Made by a program: the position numbers and the translations under genes. 15,292 bases of DNA from Desulfobacula sp. (GTDB taxonomy: Bacteria > Desulfobacterota > Desulfobacteria > Desulfobacterales > Desulfobacteraceae), in contig JABIYQ010000039.1 in assembly GCA_018702715.1 (NCBI GenBank), positions 1 through 15,292 on the forward strand, given 5' to 3'. Shown here piece after piece: positions 1 to 6,920 of the stretch (its first letter is position 1; each line of letters opens with the position of its first letter). The notes below the pieces were generated by a model. The model was not told the origin of the DNA, searched no databases, and was given only the letters and a program-made list of their open reading frames with translations.

Positions 1-363
1 AAAATCTGAAGCAAAATCTATTCTATTCTTTATTGGACTTTGGGGAGCCAAAAACACATAAAAAAGCCACTTTCCTTATTTTAAACAAATCTGCATTTTG
101 GGTTTACTTTTGACCATTTAAGAGAATGTCGGTTATCAAAATCTGATTATTCATCAAAAAAAACTGCTATTTCAATAGTTTAGACAAAAACCTTAAGATT
201 GTCTCTGCCTGTCCCACAATTTTGTGGGACAGGCCCTGTTCAGGTTCTAAAACAACAGACCCCATTCTTTGCTTCGCCTTATAGGACAATGCTTTGACAG
301 CAATTTATGCAGCCTTTTAAGGGGATTCTACCTACCGTCAAAGGCTCTATGTTTTTGTTAGGG
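1..363. other. Non-coding left edge, no gene seen
   Basis: I see no credible coding frame here. The DNA is AT-rich with frequent stops. It holds the perfect hairpin at 207-234 (listed separately), short inverted repeats at 311-317/340-346 (7 bp), and the left arm of a 12-bp inverted repeat (317-328) whose other arm lies over the end of the TauE/SafE-like gene (372-383). On the minus strand this is the 3' flank of the operon that ends at 364, so termination signals are the likeliest content. No T-tract next to a stem was found. Confidence 0.6.
207..234. terminator. Perfect 13-bp palindromic hairpin, possible bidirectional terminator
   Basis: GCCTGTCCCACAA at 207-219 is repeated exactly in inverse as TTGTGGGACAGGC at 222-234, leaving only two T residues in between (a larger loop in real RNA). 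It lies about 130 bp beyond the stop of the minus-strand operon at 364. Neither side has a clear run of T after the stem, so it may be a Rho-independent terminator of weak type, an mRNA-stabilising hairpin, or one copy of a short dispersed palindrome. Confidence 0.4.
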
Positions 364-383
364 TTAATACTGAATCCCCTTAA
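317..383. repeat. 12-bp inverted repeat spanning the 3' end of the TauE/SafE-like gene
   Basis: TTAAGGGGATTC (317-328) and GAATCCCCTTAA (372-383) are exact reverse complements separated by 43 bp. The right arm encodes the last residues of the minus-strand membrane protein and the left arm lies just after its stop. In the transcript this would form a stem that closes over the stop codon. A smaller 7-bp stem (311-317/340-346) overlaps it. Function is unknown and chance is possible. Confidence 0.35.
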
Positions 384-1059
384 TAACAAAATAGATGCCC
401 ACTCCCATCATGATTATTGAAGCGGCTTTGTATATCATCTGTCTTTGTTTGATTCCGCCCACTCCTGCCAGTCTTCCCACAAGGAAAAGAGCAGGTATGG
501 TACCCATACCAAAGGCAAGCATTAAAACCATGCCGTTTATAAAGCCTGTATGGATATCAGGAGCCTCCATGCCGGCTCTTGCTGATGCAATTAAAACAGT
601 ATATACGGGGCCACATGGCAACAAGCCTAAAATCAGCCCTAAAGGAAAGTAAGCCAGGGTTGGTTTTAACCCTAAAAGCGATGCAAAGGCTTTGGAAAAA
701 AATTTCTGCACATCTGTTCCAGTCTTGAAACAGGAAAAACTTGTCAGCCATGGGCTCATCAAGACTCCCATGAAAACAATGAGAACTCCGGCAAAGATAA
801 GAACTATTTTTTGAATCAGTGCGATCTGTGATGTCACCATGGTAAAGGAGCCGGTCACGCCCATGATGCCCCCAAGCAATGAATAGGTGGTTACCCGCCC
901 AGTATGGTACAAAACACTTGGCCAGACTATATTTCCGGTTTTTAAATTCATTGACATGGAAATAACAATTGGGCCGCACATGCCTATGCAATGGCCGAAA
1001 CCCACAGTAAATCCCGTTGTCAGAAAAACCCAGAAAAGTGTATCACCAAGTATATGCAT
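364..1059 (-). CDS. TauE/SafE-type (DsbD_2-like) polytopic membrane protein
   Basis: The protein is 231 aa with about six hydrophobic segments. It carries the two half-motifs typical of the DsbD_2/'sulfite exporter TauE/SafE' family often found near cbb3 oxidase assembly and copper genes: HCIGMCGP at residues 23-30 and GLLPCGPVY at 145-153, each with a Cys in a predicted membrane helix. Such proteins are thought to move metal ions (copper) or reducing equivalents across the inner membrane; the substrate here cannot be read from sequence. Its ATG overlaps the stop of the upstream gene by one base (TAATG), which indicates translational coupling with the exported Met/Cys-rich protein, so the two probably work together. 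The start fits the family's usual N-terminus. The family assignment is firm; the role in copper handling or thiol chemistry is inference. Confidence 0.8.
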   Translation of the reverse strand: MHILGDTLFWVFLTTGFTVGFGHCIGMCGPIVISMSMNLKTGNIVWPSVLYHTGRVTTYSLLGGIMGVTGSFTMVTSQIALIQKIVLIFAGVLIVFMGVLMSPWLTSFSCFKTGTDVQKFFSKAFASLLGLKPTLAYFPLGLILGLLPCGPVYTVLIASARAGMEAPDIHTGFINGMVLMLAFGMGTIPALFLVGRLAGVGGIKQRQMIYKAASIIMMGVGIYFVIKGIQY

Positions 1060-1502
1060 TAATAGATGACATTAAAAATAAAGTTGGCATTGCCGATTCC
1101 GGACAGATGAATGGTCGCCTGCCATATGGTTTTTCCGCTGGGGCAACGAACAATAATTCCGGTTCCCTGATAAACACCTTTGGCGGTCATCTTCATCTTG
1201 ACCTTGTTCTTCCCCATTTTCATTCCAGGCATACTAAGATCAATAATTGGTGGCCCAGTCAGGTTAATATCTTTAACCGTAACCTCAAATGTAAGATCTT
1301 TCATTGCTTTGACAGGTTTTGGTTGAATATCAAAACCAATACTACCGTTTAAAATCGGCTGGACACATTGCTGATTCTGAATATCACAATTGACCAGCTG
1401 ATCTTTTTTGCTTTCCGAGGCAAAGAAAGCATCAGGCAGACTGACCATAAAAAGCAGTAACAGTATACTTAGGATTGGAATTATTTTTTTAATACGTTTC
1501 AT
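1059..1502 (-). CDS. Exported Met/Cys-rich FixH/YtkA-like protein
   Basis: The protein is 147 aa. An ATG at 1502 is chosen because it is preceded by AAGGGG about 6 nt upstream and is followed by a good signal or anchor sequence (MKRIKK, then a hydrophobic run at residues 8-22); a longer frame from 1544 would overlap the upstream gene. The mature part has a Cys pair (C39, C46), a Met-rich loop at about 89-105 (MPGMKMG then KMKM) and C120 in CPSGKTIWQA. The beta-rich pattern with a D-L-S-M-P-G-M loop resembles FixH/YtkA-like periplasmic domains. Met-rich loops of this sort often bind Cu(I), but binding is inferred. It lies 11 nt after the UbiA gene and is coupled to the TauE/SafE-like gene, so the three form one operon. 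It could serve metal delivery or act as a partner for the membrane protein. Confidence 0.72.
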   Translation of the reverse strand: MKRIKKIIPILSILLLLFMVSLPDAFFASESKKDQLVNCDIQNQQCVQPILNGSIGFDIQPKPVKAMKDLTFEVTVKDINLTGPPIIDLSMPGMKMGKNKVKMKMTAKGVYQGTGIIVRCPSGKTIWQATIHLSGIGNANFIFNVIY

Positions 1503-1513
1503 TAATTTCCCCT

Positions 1514-2473
1514 TTATACAAACAAATTCATCAACACCACACATAAAAGAAAAAACGGGTAATAACTGGCTTTATTAAAAACAATCATTGCAGCTTGGTT
1601 TGAGCGGATTTTCAAAAGTCTTTGGGCCGGCAGAATCAAAAGGAAAAGAGAGCCTGACCCAAAAAGCAGATATGAAAACCAGCCAAAATCAACGGGTGAT
1701 ATAAAGAACAATAGGGTCATGATTAGAAAAGCGGCCGACAAAAATCCCATGATCAAAAAACAGGTGATGCCACGGCCAAACATTAGCGGAAGTGTTTTTG
1801 CATTTACTTTTTGGTCTTCATCCATATCTGTATAATCATTGGGAATATTCTGCCCTCCCGCCTCCCATAGGAAGAAGAAAACAAATAATAAAGACAAAAA
1901 CAGGGCATCAGGATTCTTGTCCACTGCAAAGATAGCGGCAACAGGGCCTGCCGCTTTTACAAACCCGCTGATGATGACCCTGAGAAAACTGATTTTCAAA
2001 AGATAGCAGTAAATTATTTCCAGCAGGGCGCCGCCTATAAAAATCAAGATACAATAAGGATTTAGTAAATATGCTCCCAACACAGCCACAAATGACCAGA
2101 AGCATGCCCATAAAGCCGCTGATTTCAAAGTGATCACTCCCTGGGCAAGGGGATGGCGGATAAGAATCGAATCCAGATCAATACCTTTTTTATTTTTATT
2201 TATATTTTTATTTATATGGCTTGGCCGAATATTTTTTTTATCATCCCTGTATCCCGCAATATCATTTAAGGCATACACTGCAGTATACCCTGCAAACACG
2301 GTAATAACACCCACAATAACAATACCGGGATCAGGAAAATATCCCAGATAAACCAGGGCTGCAAATACAGGCGCCATCATATCCAGTACGCCGTGATGCG
2401 TTCGTGAAAGAGCAAAAAAAGATTGGAGTTTCTCCGGAATCACAGTATCATAAATGAACATTACATATTTCAA
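1514..2473 (-). CDS. UbiA-family prenyltransferase
   Basis: The protein is 319 aa and an integral membrane protein of about eight to nine helices. It carries both Asp-rich Mg/diphosphate motifs of the UbiA superfamily: ND at 70-71 with D77-D78 (NDIAGYRDD), and ND at 212-213 with D216/D218/D220 (NDYTDMDED). Such enzymes move an isoprenoid chain from a polyprenyl diphosphate to an aromatic or polar acceptor. The acceptor is not evident; it does not read as CtaB (haem O synthase) and I cannot place it as MenA or UbiA proper. A loop of about 25 residues rich in Asn/Lys (79-98) follows the first motif. The start is a TTG at 2473 with GGGAG 8 nt upstream; the in-frame ATG at 2461 has no ribosome site at a proper distance. 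It heads the minus-strand operon with the FixH-like and TauE-like genes. The AroB-like and TIM-barrel genes a few kb away recall ebo clusters (EboC is UbiA-like), which is inference. Confidence 0.85.
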   Translation of the reverse strand: MKYVMFIYDTVIPEKLQSFFALSRTHHGVLDMMAPVFAALVYLGYFPDPGIVIVGVITVFAGYTAVYALNDIAGYRDDKKNIRPSHINKNINKNKKGIDLDSILIRHPLAQGVITLKSAALWACFWSFVAVLGAYLLNPYCILIFIGGALLEIIYCYLLKISFLRVIISGFVKAAGPVAAIFAVDKNPDALFLSLLFVFFFLWEAGGQNIPNDYTDMDEDQKVNAKTLPLMFGRGITCFLIMGFLSAAFLIMTLLFFISPVDFGWFSYLLFGSGSLFLLILPAQRLLKIRSNQAAMIVFNKASYYPFFLLCVVLMNLFV

Positions 2474-2714
2474 TAGTCAATCTCCCAAAAGAAAAACAAA
2501 TCATCAATCATAGTTGTAAAGCCAGGCCTTTTTCCTGTCCTGTGGGTGCAGCTTCATGGTTTTAACCCTTAAGATTTTTATTGTAGATAACCCAATCTTT
2601 TAGTAAAAAACAAAAGATGTGCTATATATGTATCATGGATAAACCGATCAGGCTAAAACTTCAAGGAATTATTCAATAAAAAGACTGAAATAAACCGATG
2701 GACATTTATTAACA
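2474..2714. promoter_or_regulatory. Divergent promoter region between ubiA-like and ubiG-like genes
   Basis: These 241 bp contain no gene. Promoter candidates are weak. For the minus-strand ubiA-like operon, TACAAT (plus coordinates 2580-2585) lies 16 nt from TTTACT (2602-2607). For the plus-strand ubiG-like gene, TATATA around 2625-2632 lies downstream of a poor -35. No clear operator palindrome was found. The divergent layout makes shared regulation possible. Confidence 0.35.
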
Positions 2715-3431
2715 ATGAGTCAGATTAAACCCAATATCTCTTTAAGTGAAATTGAAAAATTTAACGGGTTTTCCACGGACTGGTGGGATGAAAGCGGCAG
2801 GATGAAATCCCTTCATGATATCAATCCCTTGAGACTTGAATACATCATGCTAAAAACACATCTTAAGGGCAAACGAGTGCTTGATGTCGGGTGCGGAGGC
2901 GGGATTCTTACAGAACAAATTGCCATGCAGGATGCAGTAACTACTGGTATTGACGCATCAGACCATATGATCACCATTGCCCGGTCACACGCAAAAAAAT
3001 CAAATCTTGATATTCAATATATAAACACAGACATTGAACATATTACCCGGTTCACAAAAAAAGGTTTTGACGTGATTCTCTGCATGGAGCTGCTTGAACA
3101 TGTACCAGACTATGAATCCGTAATCCTGGCATGCAAAAATGTCCTGAATCCAGGGGGTATCATCATTTTTGCAACCATTAACCGAAACCTTTTGTCCTTT
3201 ATGCTGGCCATTGTATGTGCTGAATATGTACTGGGACTTCTGCCAAAAGGTACCCATGACTATTCATCATTGATCAAGCCTGCTGAACTGAACCGGACCT
3301 GTTTAGGGACTGGATTAAAAAATTTTGATATCACTGGATTTTCATACAATCCTTTGTCCCAAAAATACTATTTTTGTAAAAATTCCTTGGTCAATTATCT
3401 GGCAAGCTTTAAATCTGAACCCTGCATTTAA
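2715..3431 (+). CDS. ubiG: UbiG-like SAM-dependent O-methyltransferase
   Basis: The protein is 238 aa, the usual UbiG length. It shows the UbiG N-terminus (EIEKFNGFSTDWWDESG followed by LHDINPLRLEYI), the SAM-binding motif I DVGCGGG at 57-63, an acidic residue about 20 residues on (GIDAS), and the UbiG C-terminal signature F-x-Y-N-P-L near residue 210. UbiG methylates hydroxyl groups of polyprenyl-phenol intermediates in ubiquinone synthesis. In a likely menaquinone-using anaerobe the true substrate may differ, so the symbol marks the family rather than proven ubiquinone work. The ATG has only a distant GGA as ribosome site, but the N-terminus fits the family. Rubrerythrin follows after 55 nt on the same strand, and the UbiA-like prenyltransferase is divergent. 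A joint pathway of prenyl transfer then methylation is plausible but unproven. Confidence 0.82.
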   Translation: MSQIKPNISLSEIEKFNGFSTDWWDESGRMKSLHDINPLRLEYIMLKTHLKGKRVLDVGCGGGILTEQIAMQDAVTTGIDASDHMITIARSHAKKSNLDIQYINTDIEHITRFTKKGFDVILCMELLEHVPDYESVILACKNVLNPGGIIIFATINRNLLSFMLAIVCAEYVLGLLPKGTHDYSSLIKPAELNRTCLGTGLKNFDITGFSYNPLSQKYYFCKNSLVNYLASFKSEPCI

Positions 3432-3486
3432 GAAGTGCAGTAATAATACAAATAAATTTGCTCAAAAAAAATCCAGGAGAGATTTT

Positions 3487-3993
3487 ATGAAACCAAAAAC
3501 AACGAAAAATATTTTCAATGCATTTATCGGTGAAGCAAAGGCTTATTTCAAACTGCTGGCATACGCTGAAAAAGCAGCGTTGGAAGGTGAAGAACAAATC
3601 GCATTATTGTTTAACGCCATTGCTGAAGCAGAACGTGTCCATGCCACCCGACAGCTAAACCTTGTCAAGGAAATCCTTGTGAAGGACACTGCAACCAATC
3701 TTGAGAACTCTTTTGAGCAGGAAAAATCAATTAGTGAAAATGCTTATCCTGAGTTTCTAAAGGAAGCAGAGGAAGAAAAAGAGATGGAGGCAGCCAGGAT
3801 TTTCAGCCAGGCCAGGGATGTAGAGGGCTTTCATGCCAAACTATATGAGCGTGCCATATACAAGATAATCAAGAAAAAGGTGGAAGCCTATTACGTATGC
3901 CAGGTCTGTGGATATGTTGCCGATAAAAAAATCCGCAAGGTGTGCCCCGTATGCGGAGCGCAAAAGGAAAAATTCAAAACCATAAATCCCTGA
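3487..3993 (+). CDS. Rubrerythrin (diiron plus rubredoxin-like domain)
   Basis: The protein is 168 aa. The ATG at 3487 is preceded by AGGAGA with a 6-nt spacer, which decides the start over longer readings. The ferritin-like four-helix domain (1-130) shows the diiron ligands: E16, the E49-x-x-H52 pair, an acidic cluster at 95-101, and the E113-x-x-H116 pair. The C-terminal rubredoxin-like Fe(SCys)4 site has CxxCG at 138-142 and CPxCG at 153-157. Rubrerythrins reduce hydrogen peroxide to water with electrons from rubredoxin or NADH-linked donors and are typical of anaerobes. It is somewhat shorter than the classic 191-aa Desulfovibrio protein. It follows the ubiG-like gene by 55 nt and is convergent with the AroB-like gene, only 17 nt away. 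No peroxide-regulator site was recognised. The family call is firm. Confidence 0.92.
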   Translation: MKPKTTKNIFNAFIGEAKAYFKLLAYAEKAALEGEEQIALLFNAIAEAERVHATRQLNLVKEILVKDTATNLENSFEQEKSISENAYPEFLKEAEEEKEMEAARIFSQARDVEGFHAKLYERAIYKIIKKKVEAYYVCQVCGYVADKKIRKVCPVCGAQKEKFKTINP

Positions 3994-4010
3994 AGGTAAG
4001 GACCGCAAAT

Positions 4011-5207
4011 TTAATTGAGATCAAAACTTGCTTTCTTAAGAAAAGAGATCCCTTCCCGTACAATATGAAAGTCCATTTTGTGGAGTTCACAGGATCGCCC
4101 TATTCCATGGGGCATGGTAAACGTCAGCCTGCCCCCCAGATGTTGCCGGAATTCTTCAAGCCCGTTTTCTATCTCAAGCAGGCCTTTTGCATCCATGATC
4201 TCAAGATAAGGACTCCAGACCGGAAGCCCGCATTTATTAAGTGCTGTTATAATACGATCCAGTTCGGTCCGGCAAATCAAGGAATGTCTCCATGCATAAT
4301 ATGAATCCAGGGCGATTCCAATTGAAACTGCCTGGCCGTGTCCCATGGAAAACTCTGACAACATTTCAATCTTATGGGCAGACCAGTGACCATAATCAAG
4401 GGGTCTTGAAGATCCTGTTTCAAATGGGTCGCCGCTGTTGGCAATATGGTCAAGGTGAAGCCGGGCACACCTTTTAATCGTTTCCTGTATTGCCTTTTGA
4501 TCTCTTTGTTTGAGTAAAGAACAATTTTTTTCAAGAAATAAGAAAAAAGAATCATCTCGTATCAAAGCAATTTTAAAAGCTTCCGCCACCCCCCCGATAA
4601 AGTGATCAAAAGTCAGGGTTTTTAAAAAACTTAAGTCATTGATCACTACGTTCGGCGGATAAAATGTTCCGATACTGTTTTTTTTGCCGTATTGGTTTAT
4701 CCCGTTTTTAACACCAATGCCTGCATCATTCTGAGACAGCGTTGTAGTGGGTATCCGGATCAGCTGAACTCCCCTGTGGAAAATAGCAGCTGCAAACCCG
4801 GCCATATCAAGCAAAGCCCCTCCACCCACGGCAACAAGCACCCCATGCCTGTCAAGTGCTGAATCATTCATGATTCTTGTTGCCAGATGCACATGGTCCC
4901 ATGAATTTTTTACGCATTCACCACCTGGAAACACCACAGGATCTTTCGCCAGATAGAAAAGATTCTTATGGTGTTCAAAATATTTTACAATTTTTTTCAA
5001 AAGCCGAGGATTTTGATTGATTAGCCCTTTATCAATAAAAACCAATGTTTTTTTGGCCTGGGCTTGGTTTTTTGCTGCAATGGCTTTTATAAGGGTGTTG
5101 TTGCTGATGTTGAACACATCACGGGTAAAACAAACCGGGTAATTATAAATTTGATCAAATTTAAGCTCGAATATATTCTGACTGTTGTTGTCTGATAAAT
5201 GATTCAT
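4011..5207 (-). CDS. 3-dehydroquinate synthase-like sugar phosphate cyclase (EboD-type)
   Basis: The protein is 398 aa and belongs to the AroB/sugar-phosphate-cyclase fold. Visible features are the NAD-binding GGG at 128-130 (VAVGGGALLDMAGF), RIPTTTLSQNDAGIGVKNG at 151-169, and the metal ligands E209 (in GVAEAFKIAL), H274 (in GHWSAHKIE) and H290 (in MGHGQA). Catalytic residues therefore look intact. The YPVCFTRDVFN segment near the N-terminus and the S-Q-N-D and K-N-G wording match what I recall of EboD proteins rather than housekeeping AroB, so it probably cyclises a different sugar phosphate or acts in the ebo-type pathway. The C-terminus extends about 50 residues past the AroB core. The ATG lacks a strong ribosome site; the gene lies 14 nt after the TIM-barrel gene, so coupled translation is likely. 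Family: firm. EboD assignment: moderate. Substrate: unknown. Confidence 0.8.
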   Translation of the reverse strand: MNHLSDNNSQNIFELKFDQIYNYPVCFTRDVFNISNNTLIKAIAAKNQAQAKKTLVFIDKGLINQNPRLLKKIVKYFEHHKNLFYLAKDPVVFPGGECVKNSWDHVHLATRIMNDSALDRHGVLVAVGGGALLDMAGFAAAIFHRGVQLIRIPTTTLSQNDAGIGVKNGINQYGKKNSIGTFYPPNVVINDLSFLKTLTFDHFIGGVAEAFKIALIRDDSFFLFLEKNCSLLKQRDQKAIQETIKRCARLHLDHIANSGDPFETGSSRPLDYGHWSAHKIEMLSEFSMGHGQAVSIGIALDSYYAWRHSLICRTELDRIITALNKCGLPVWSPYLEIMDAKGLLEIENGLEEFRQHLGGRLTFTMPHGIGRSCELHKMDFHIVREGISFLKKASFDLN

Positions 5208-5221
5208 TTTATACTTAATTA

Positions 5222-6064
5222 TTATATAGGAAAATTATATTTTTCCATGATAGGTTTTAAGTTTTCAATACTTTCCAGACCTGCTTTACAAGGGCTTTCA
5301 GCATAGGTGTAAAGTTCAAGACAGATATCTTTTTTGTATTTAAGTTCATCAAGCCTTTTAAAAAATGCGTCATAGTCTATGGCACCTATTCCCGGGATAA
5401 GGTGTTTGTGCTCTCTTGTTGAAGCAATATCTTCAATGTGAATATGACCTATTTTTTCAAACAGATTTTCAAGGGCTTTTTCCGGCGGCTCACCCACACA
5501 GAAAAAATGTCCTACATCAAAATTGACCCCTAAATGCCGGGATTCAATTTCCTTGATAAAAGAAACCATCTGTCGGCTGTTTTCTATTAAAAGACCGGGT
5601 TCCGGTTCAATCAGAATGGATACATCAAGCGCTTCGGCTTTTGGAAGCACTTTTTCAAGCCCCTGCCGGAAAAGACTTAATGATGACTTGCTGTCCATTT
5701 CAACGGGTGGCCCTCCGGGTGGTACGGAAATACAAGGGCTCCCTAAAGAATGCGCCAGATCCAGGCAGTTAAGTGTATGGTCTATTCTTTCCTGCCTTCT
5801 TTGAACATCCGGCTCTATCCAGGAAGGAAGCCAGGTATTGCCCACTGCAAAAAGAGTGAAACAATTGAGATTTGTAATAGTCAACTTCAACTTTTCAAGT
5901 AATTGTTTGAATTTTTCAAGATCCTGTGGTTCAACATCAGGGGGATACAGATGAGGTCGGTCACACATAATCTCAACCCCCCTAAATCCTGTTTGAGCAA
6001 TTAACTTGACTGCCTCGGAAAGGGAATATTTAACAAAAGCATTGGTGCTGTATGAAAATACCAT
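5222..6064 (-). CDS. TIM-barrel sugar phosphate isomerase/epimerase-like protein
   Basis: The protein is 280 aa of the xylose-isomerase-like TIM-barrel (AP_endonuc_2) superfamily. It shows the expected metal-ligand series: E153 (IEPEPG), D183 with H186 (NFDVGH), H209 (HIHIED) and E250 (CLELYTY). A HLIPGIGAIDY segment at 221-231 is typical of hydroxypyruvate isomerase, IolE/IolI and tagatose-epimerase relatives. It probably isomerises or epimerises a sugar or cyclitol derivative; the substrate cannot be read. The ATG at 6064 is preceded by AAAGGAT about 10 nt upstream. It is the first gene of a two-gene minus-strand unit with the AroB-like cyclase. Ebo clusters also pair a TIM-barrel protein (EboE) with EboD, but EboE is longer (from memory around 390 aa), so this is an analogue at most. 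Confidence 0.78.
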   Translation of the reverse strand: MVFSYSTNAFVKYSLSEAVKLIAQTGFRGVEIMCDRPHLYPPDVEPQDLEKFKQLLEKLKLTITNLNCFTLFAVGNTWLPSWIEPDVQRRQERIDHTLNCLDLAHSLGSPCISVPPGGPPVEMDSKSSLSLFRQGLEKVLPKAEALDVSILIEPEPGLLIENSRQMVSFIKEIESRHLGVNFDVGHFFCVGEPPEKALENLFEKIGHIHIEDIASTREHKHLIPGIGAIDYDAFFKRLDELKYKKDICLELYTYAESPCKAGLESIENLKPIMEKYNFPI

Positions 6065-6250
6065 TAATTAGACATCCTTTTTTCTAACCTTTAACAAAAT
6101 TATTATTGCTCAAACCCATCATGGCAATTCTAAATCAGTTCCATACCATTCCAAATCAATTCCAAACTTAACCCAAACGTTGCAACATTAGGGTTAGTTA
6201 AGACAACCGATATAAAAAGAAATATGATTAAGATAATTGTGACGGCTATC

Positions 6251-6796
6251 TTATTTTATTTTTTTATATTCACCGGTTGAATAATTGATTTCATAAATTG
6301 TCCGGTATGGATGGCGGGTCTTGAAAGAATCTTTCCCGGCACCATAAGCCAGCATCACAAGGCTTGTCCCTTCAGGGTTGATGGGTTTGTCATATTTATC
6401 GTCTGTATTCAATGGAAACGTGAAAGAAATAGTTGTTACACCATTTTCTTCAAAACCGGATGGATTTAAGACATCATTATTCCCATCCAGATCTTTATCA
6501 CTTTTATGCCCTCTTTTTCGAACACCATAATGGTCTTCAATAGTAAATTTTCCATCCTTAACCATACCAATGATAATATTGGCACCTAACATGGCCTTTT
6601 CAGGATCAAAACCGATACTAACCCAGCCGCTTGTCTTTGCTTTCAGCATCACATGAATTTGGTCATTTTCAATGGTCCATGAAAATTCCATATTTTTTAC
6701 TTCAAGTTTATGTTGATATTCCATTGCATATAAAGACAATGGCAGTGCCAGAAACATTAGCGCCAGTATGGAAATGATAAAATAATTTTTTTTCAA
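6251..6796 (-). CDS. Secreted DOMON-domain protein
   Basis: The protein is 181 aa. The start is a TTG at 6796 with a perfect AAGGAG 8 nt upstream; a longer in-frame TTG at 6835 has no such site. A Sec signal peptide (residues 1-24, KKNYF then a hydrophobic run ending LYA) is followed by a DOMON domain. DOMON signs are MEFSWTIENDQIHVML at 36-51, GWVSIGFDP at 57-65, and M69 with GANIIIGMVKDGKFTIEDHYG at about 71-91. The mature protein is probably periplasmic. DOMON domains bind haem b or sugars and often act in electron transfer; M36 or M69 and H162 are possible ligands, but this is a guess. The stretch K-S-D-K-D-L-D-G-N-N-D at 98-108 resembles a calcium-binding loop. It stands alone, divergent from yqeC. 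A good sigma70-like promoter lies upstream (6869-6897). Confidence 0.8.
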   Translation of the reverse strand: MKKNYFIISILALMFLALPLSLYAMEYQHKLEVKNMEFSWTIENDQIHVMLKAKTSGWVSIGFDPEKAMLGANIIIGMVKDGKFTIEDHYGVRKRGHKSDKDLDGNNDVLNPSGFEENGVTTISFTFPLNTDDKYDKPINPEGTSLVMLAYGAGKDSFKTRHPYRTIYEINYSTGEYKKIK

Positions 6797-6827
6797 GTTT
6801 ATAACTCCTTTTTTTTTATTACTTGAA

Positions 6828-6857
6828 TTATACAAATATTATGAAATAATTGTATAA
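6828..6857. repeat. 8-bp inverted repeat in the DOMON/yqeC divergent spacer
   Basis: TTATACAA (6828-6835) and TTGTATAA (6850-6857) are exact reverse complements 14 nt apart. They lie between the candidate DOMON promoter and its start, so they could be an operator. The sequence is AT-rich, so chance is a serious alternative. Confidence 0.25.
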
Positions 6858-6868
6858 AGGATAAATAC

Positions 6869-6897
6869 ATTATAGTTCCTTCAAATTCAATAAACAA
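6869..6897 (-). promoter_or_regulatory. Candidate sigma70-like promoter for the DOMON gene
   Basis: On the minus strand TTGTTT (6897-6892) and a perfect TATAAT (6874-6869) are separated by 17 nt. The initiation point would lie about 65-70 nt before the TTG start at 6796. The -35 matches consensus at only three of six positions. Confidence 0.4.
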
Positions 6898-6920
6898 CCT
6901 TTAGCATTTGATTTTATAAA

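Noticed and set aside
1059..1544. Longer start at 1544 for the exported Met/Cys-rich protein
   Set aside because: It would overlap the prenyltransferase gene by 31 nt and bury the signal sequence; the ATG at 1502 has a proper ribosome site.
3325..3993. Rubrerythrin extended upstream into the end of the methyltransferase gene
   Set aside because: The extra 54 residues do not match rubrerythrin, and AGGAGA directly precedes the ATG at 3487.
4031..4042. TTTCTTAAGAAA palindrome near the convergent rubrerythrin/cyclase ends
   Set aside because: It is inside coding sequence, has no loop and no T-run, and AT-rich 12-mers like this are expected by chance.
6100..6180. Repeated TTCCA/ATTCCAAA words upstream of the TIM-barrel gene
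   Set aside because: Spacing is irregular and the words are short; I could not make a consistent repeat or operator from them.
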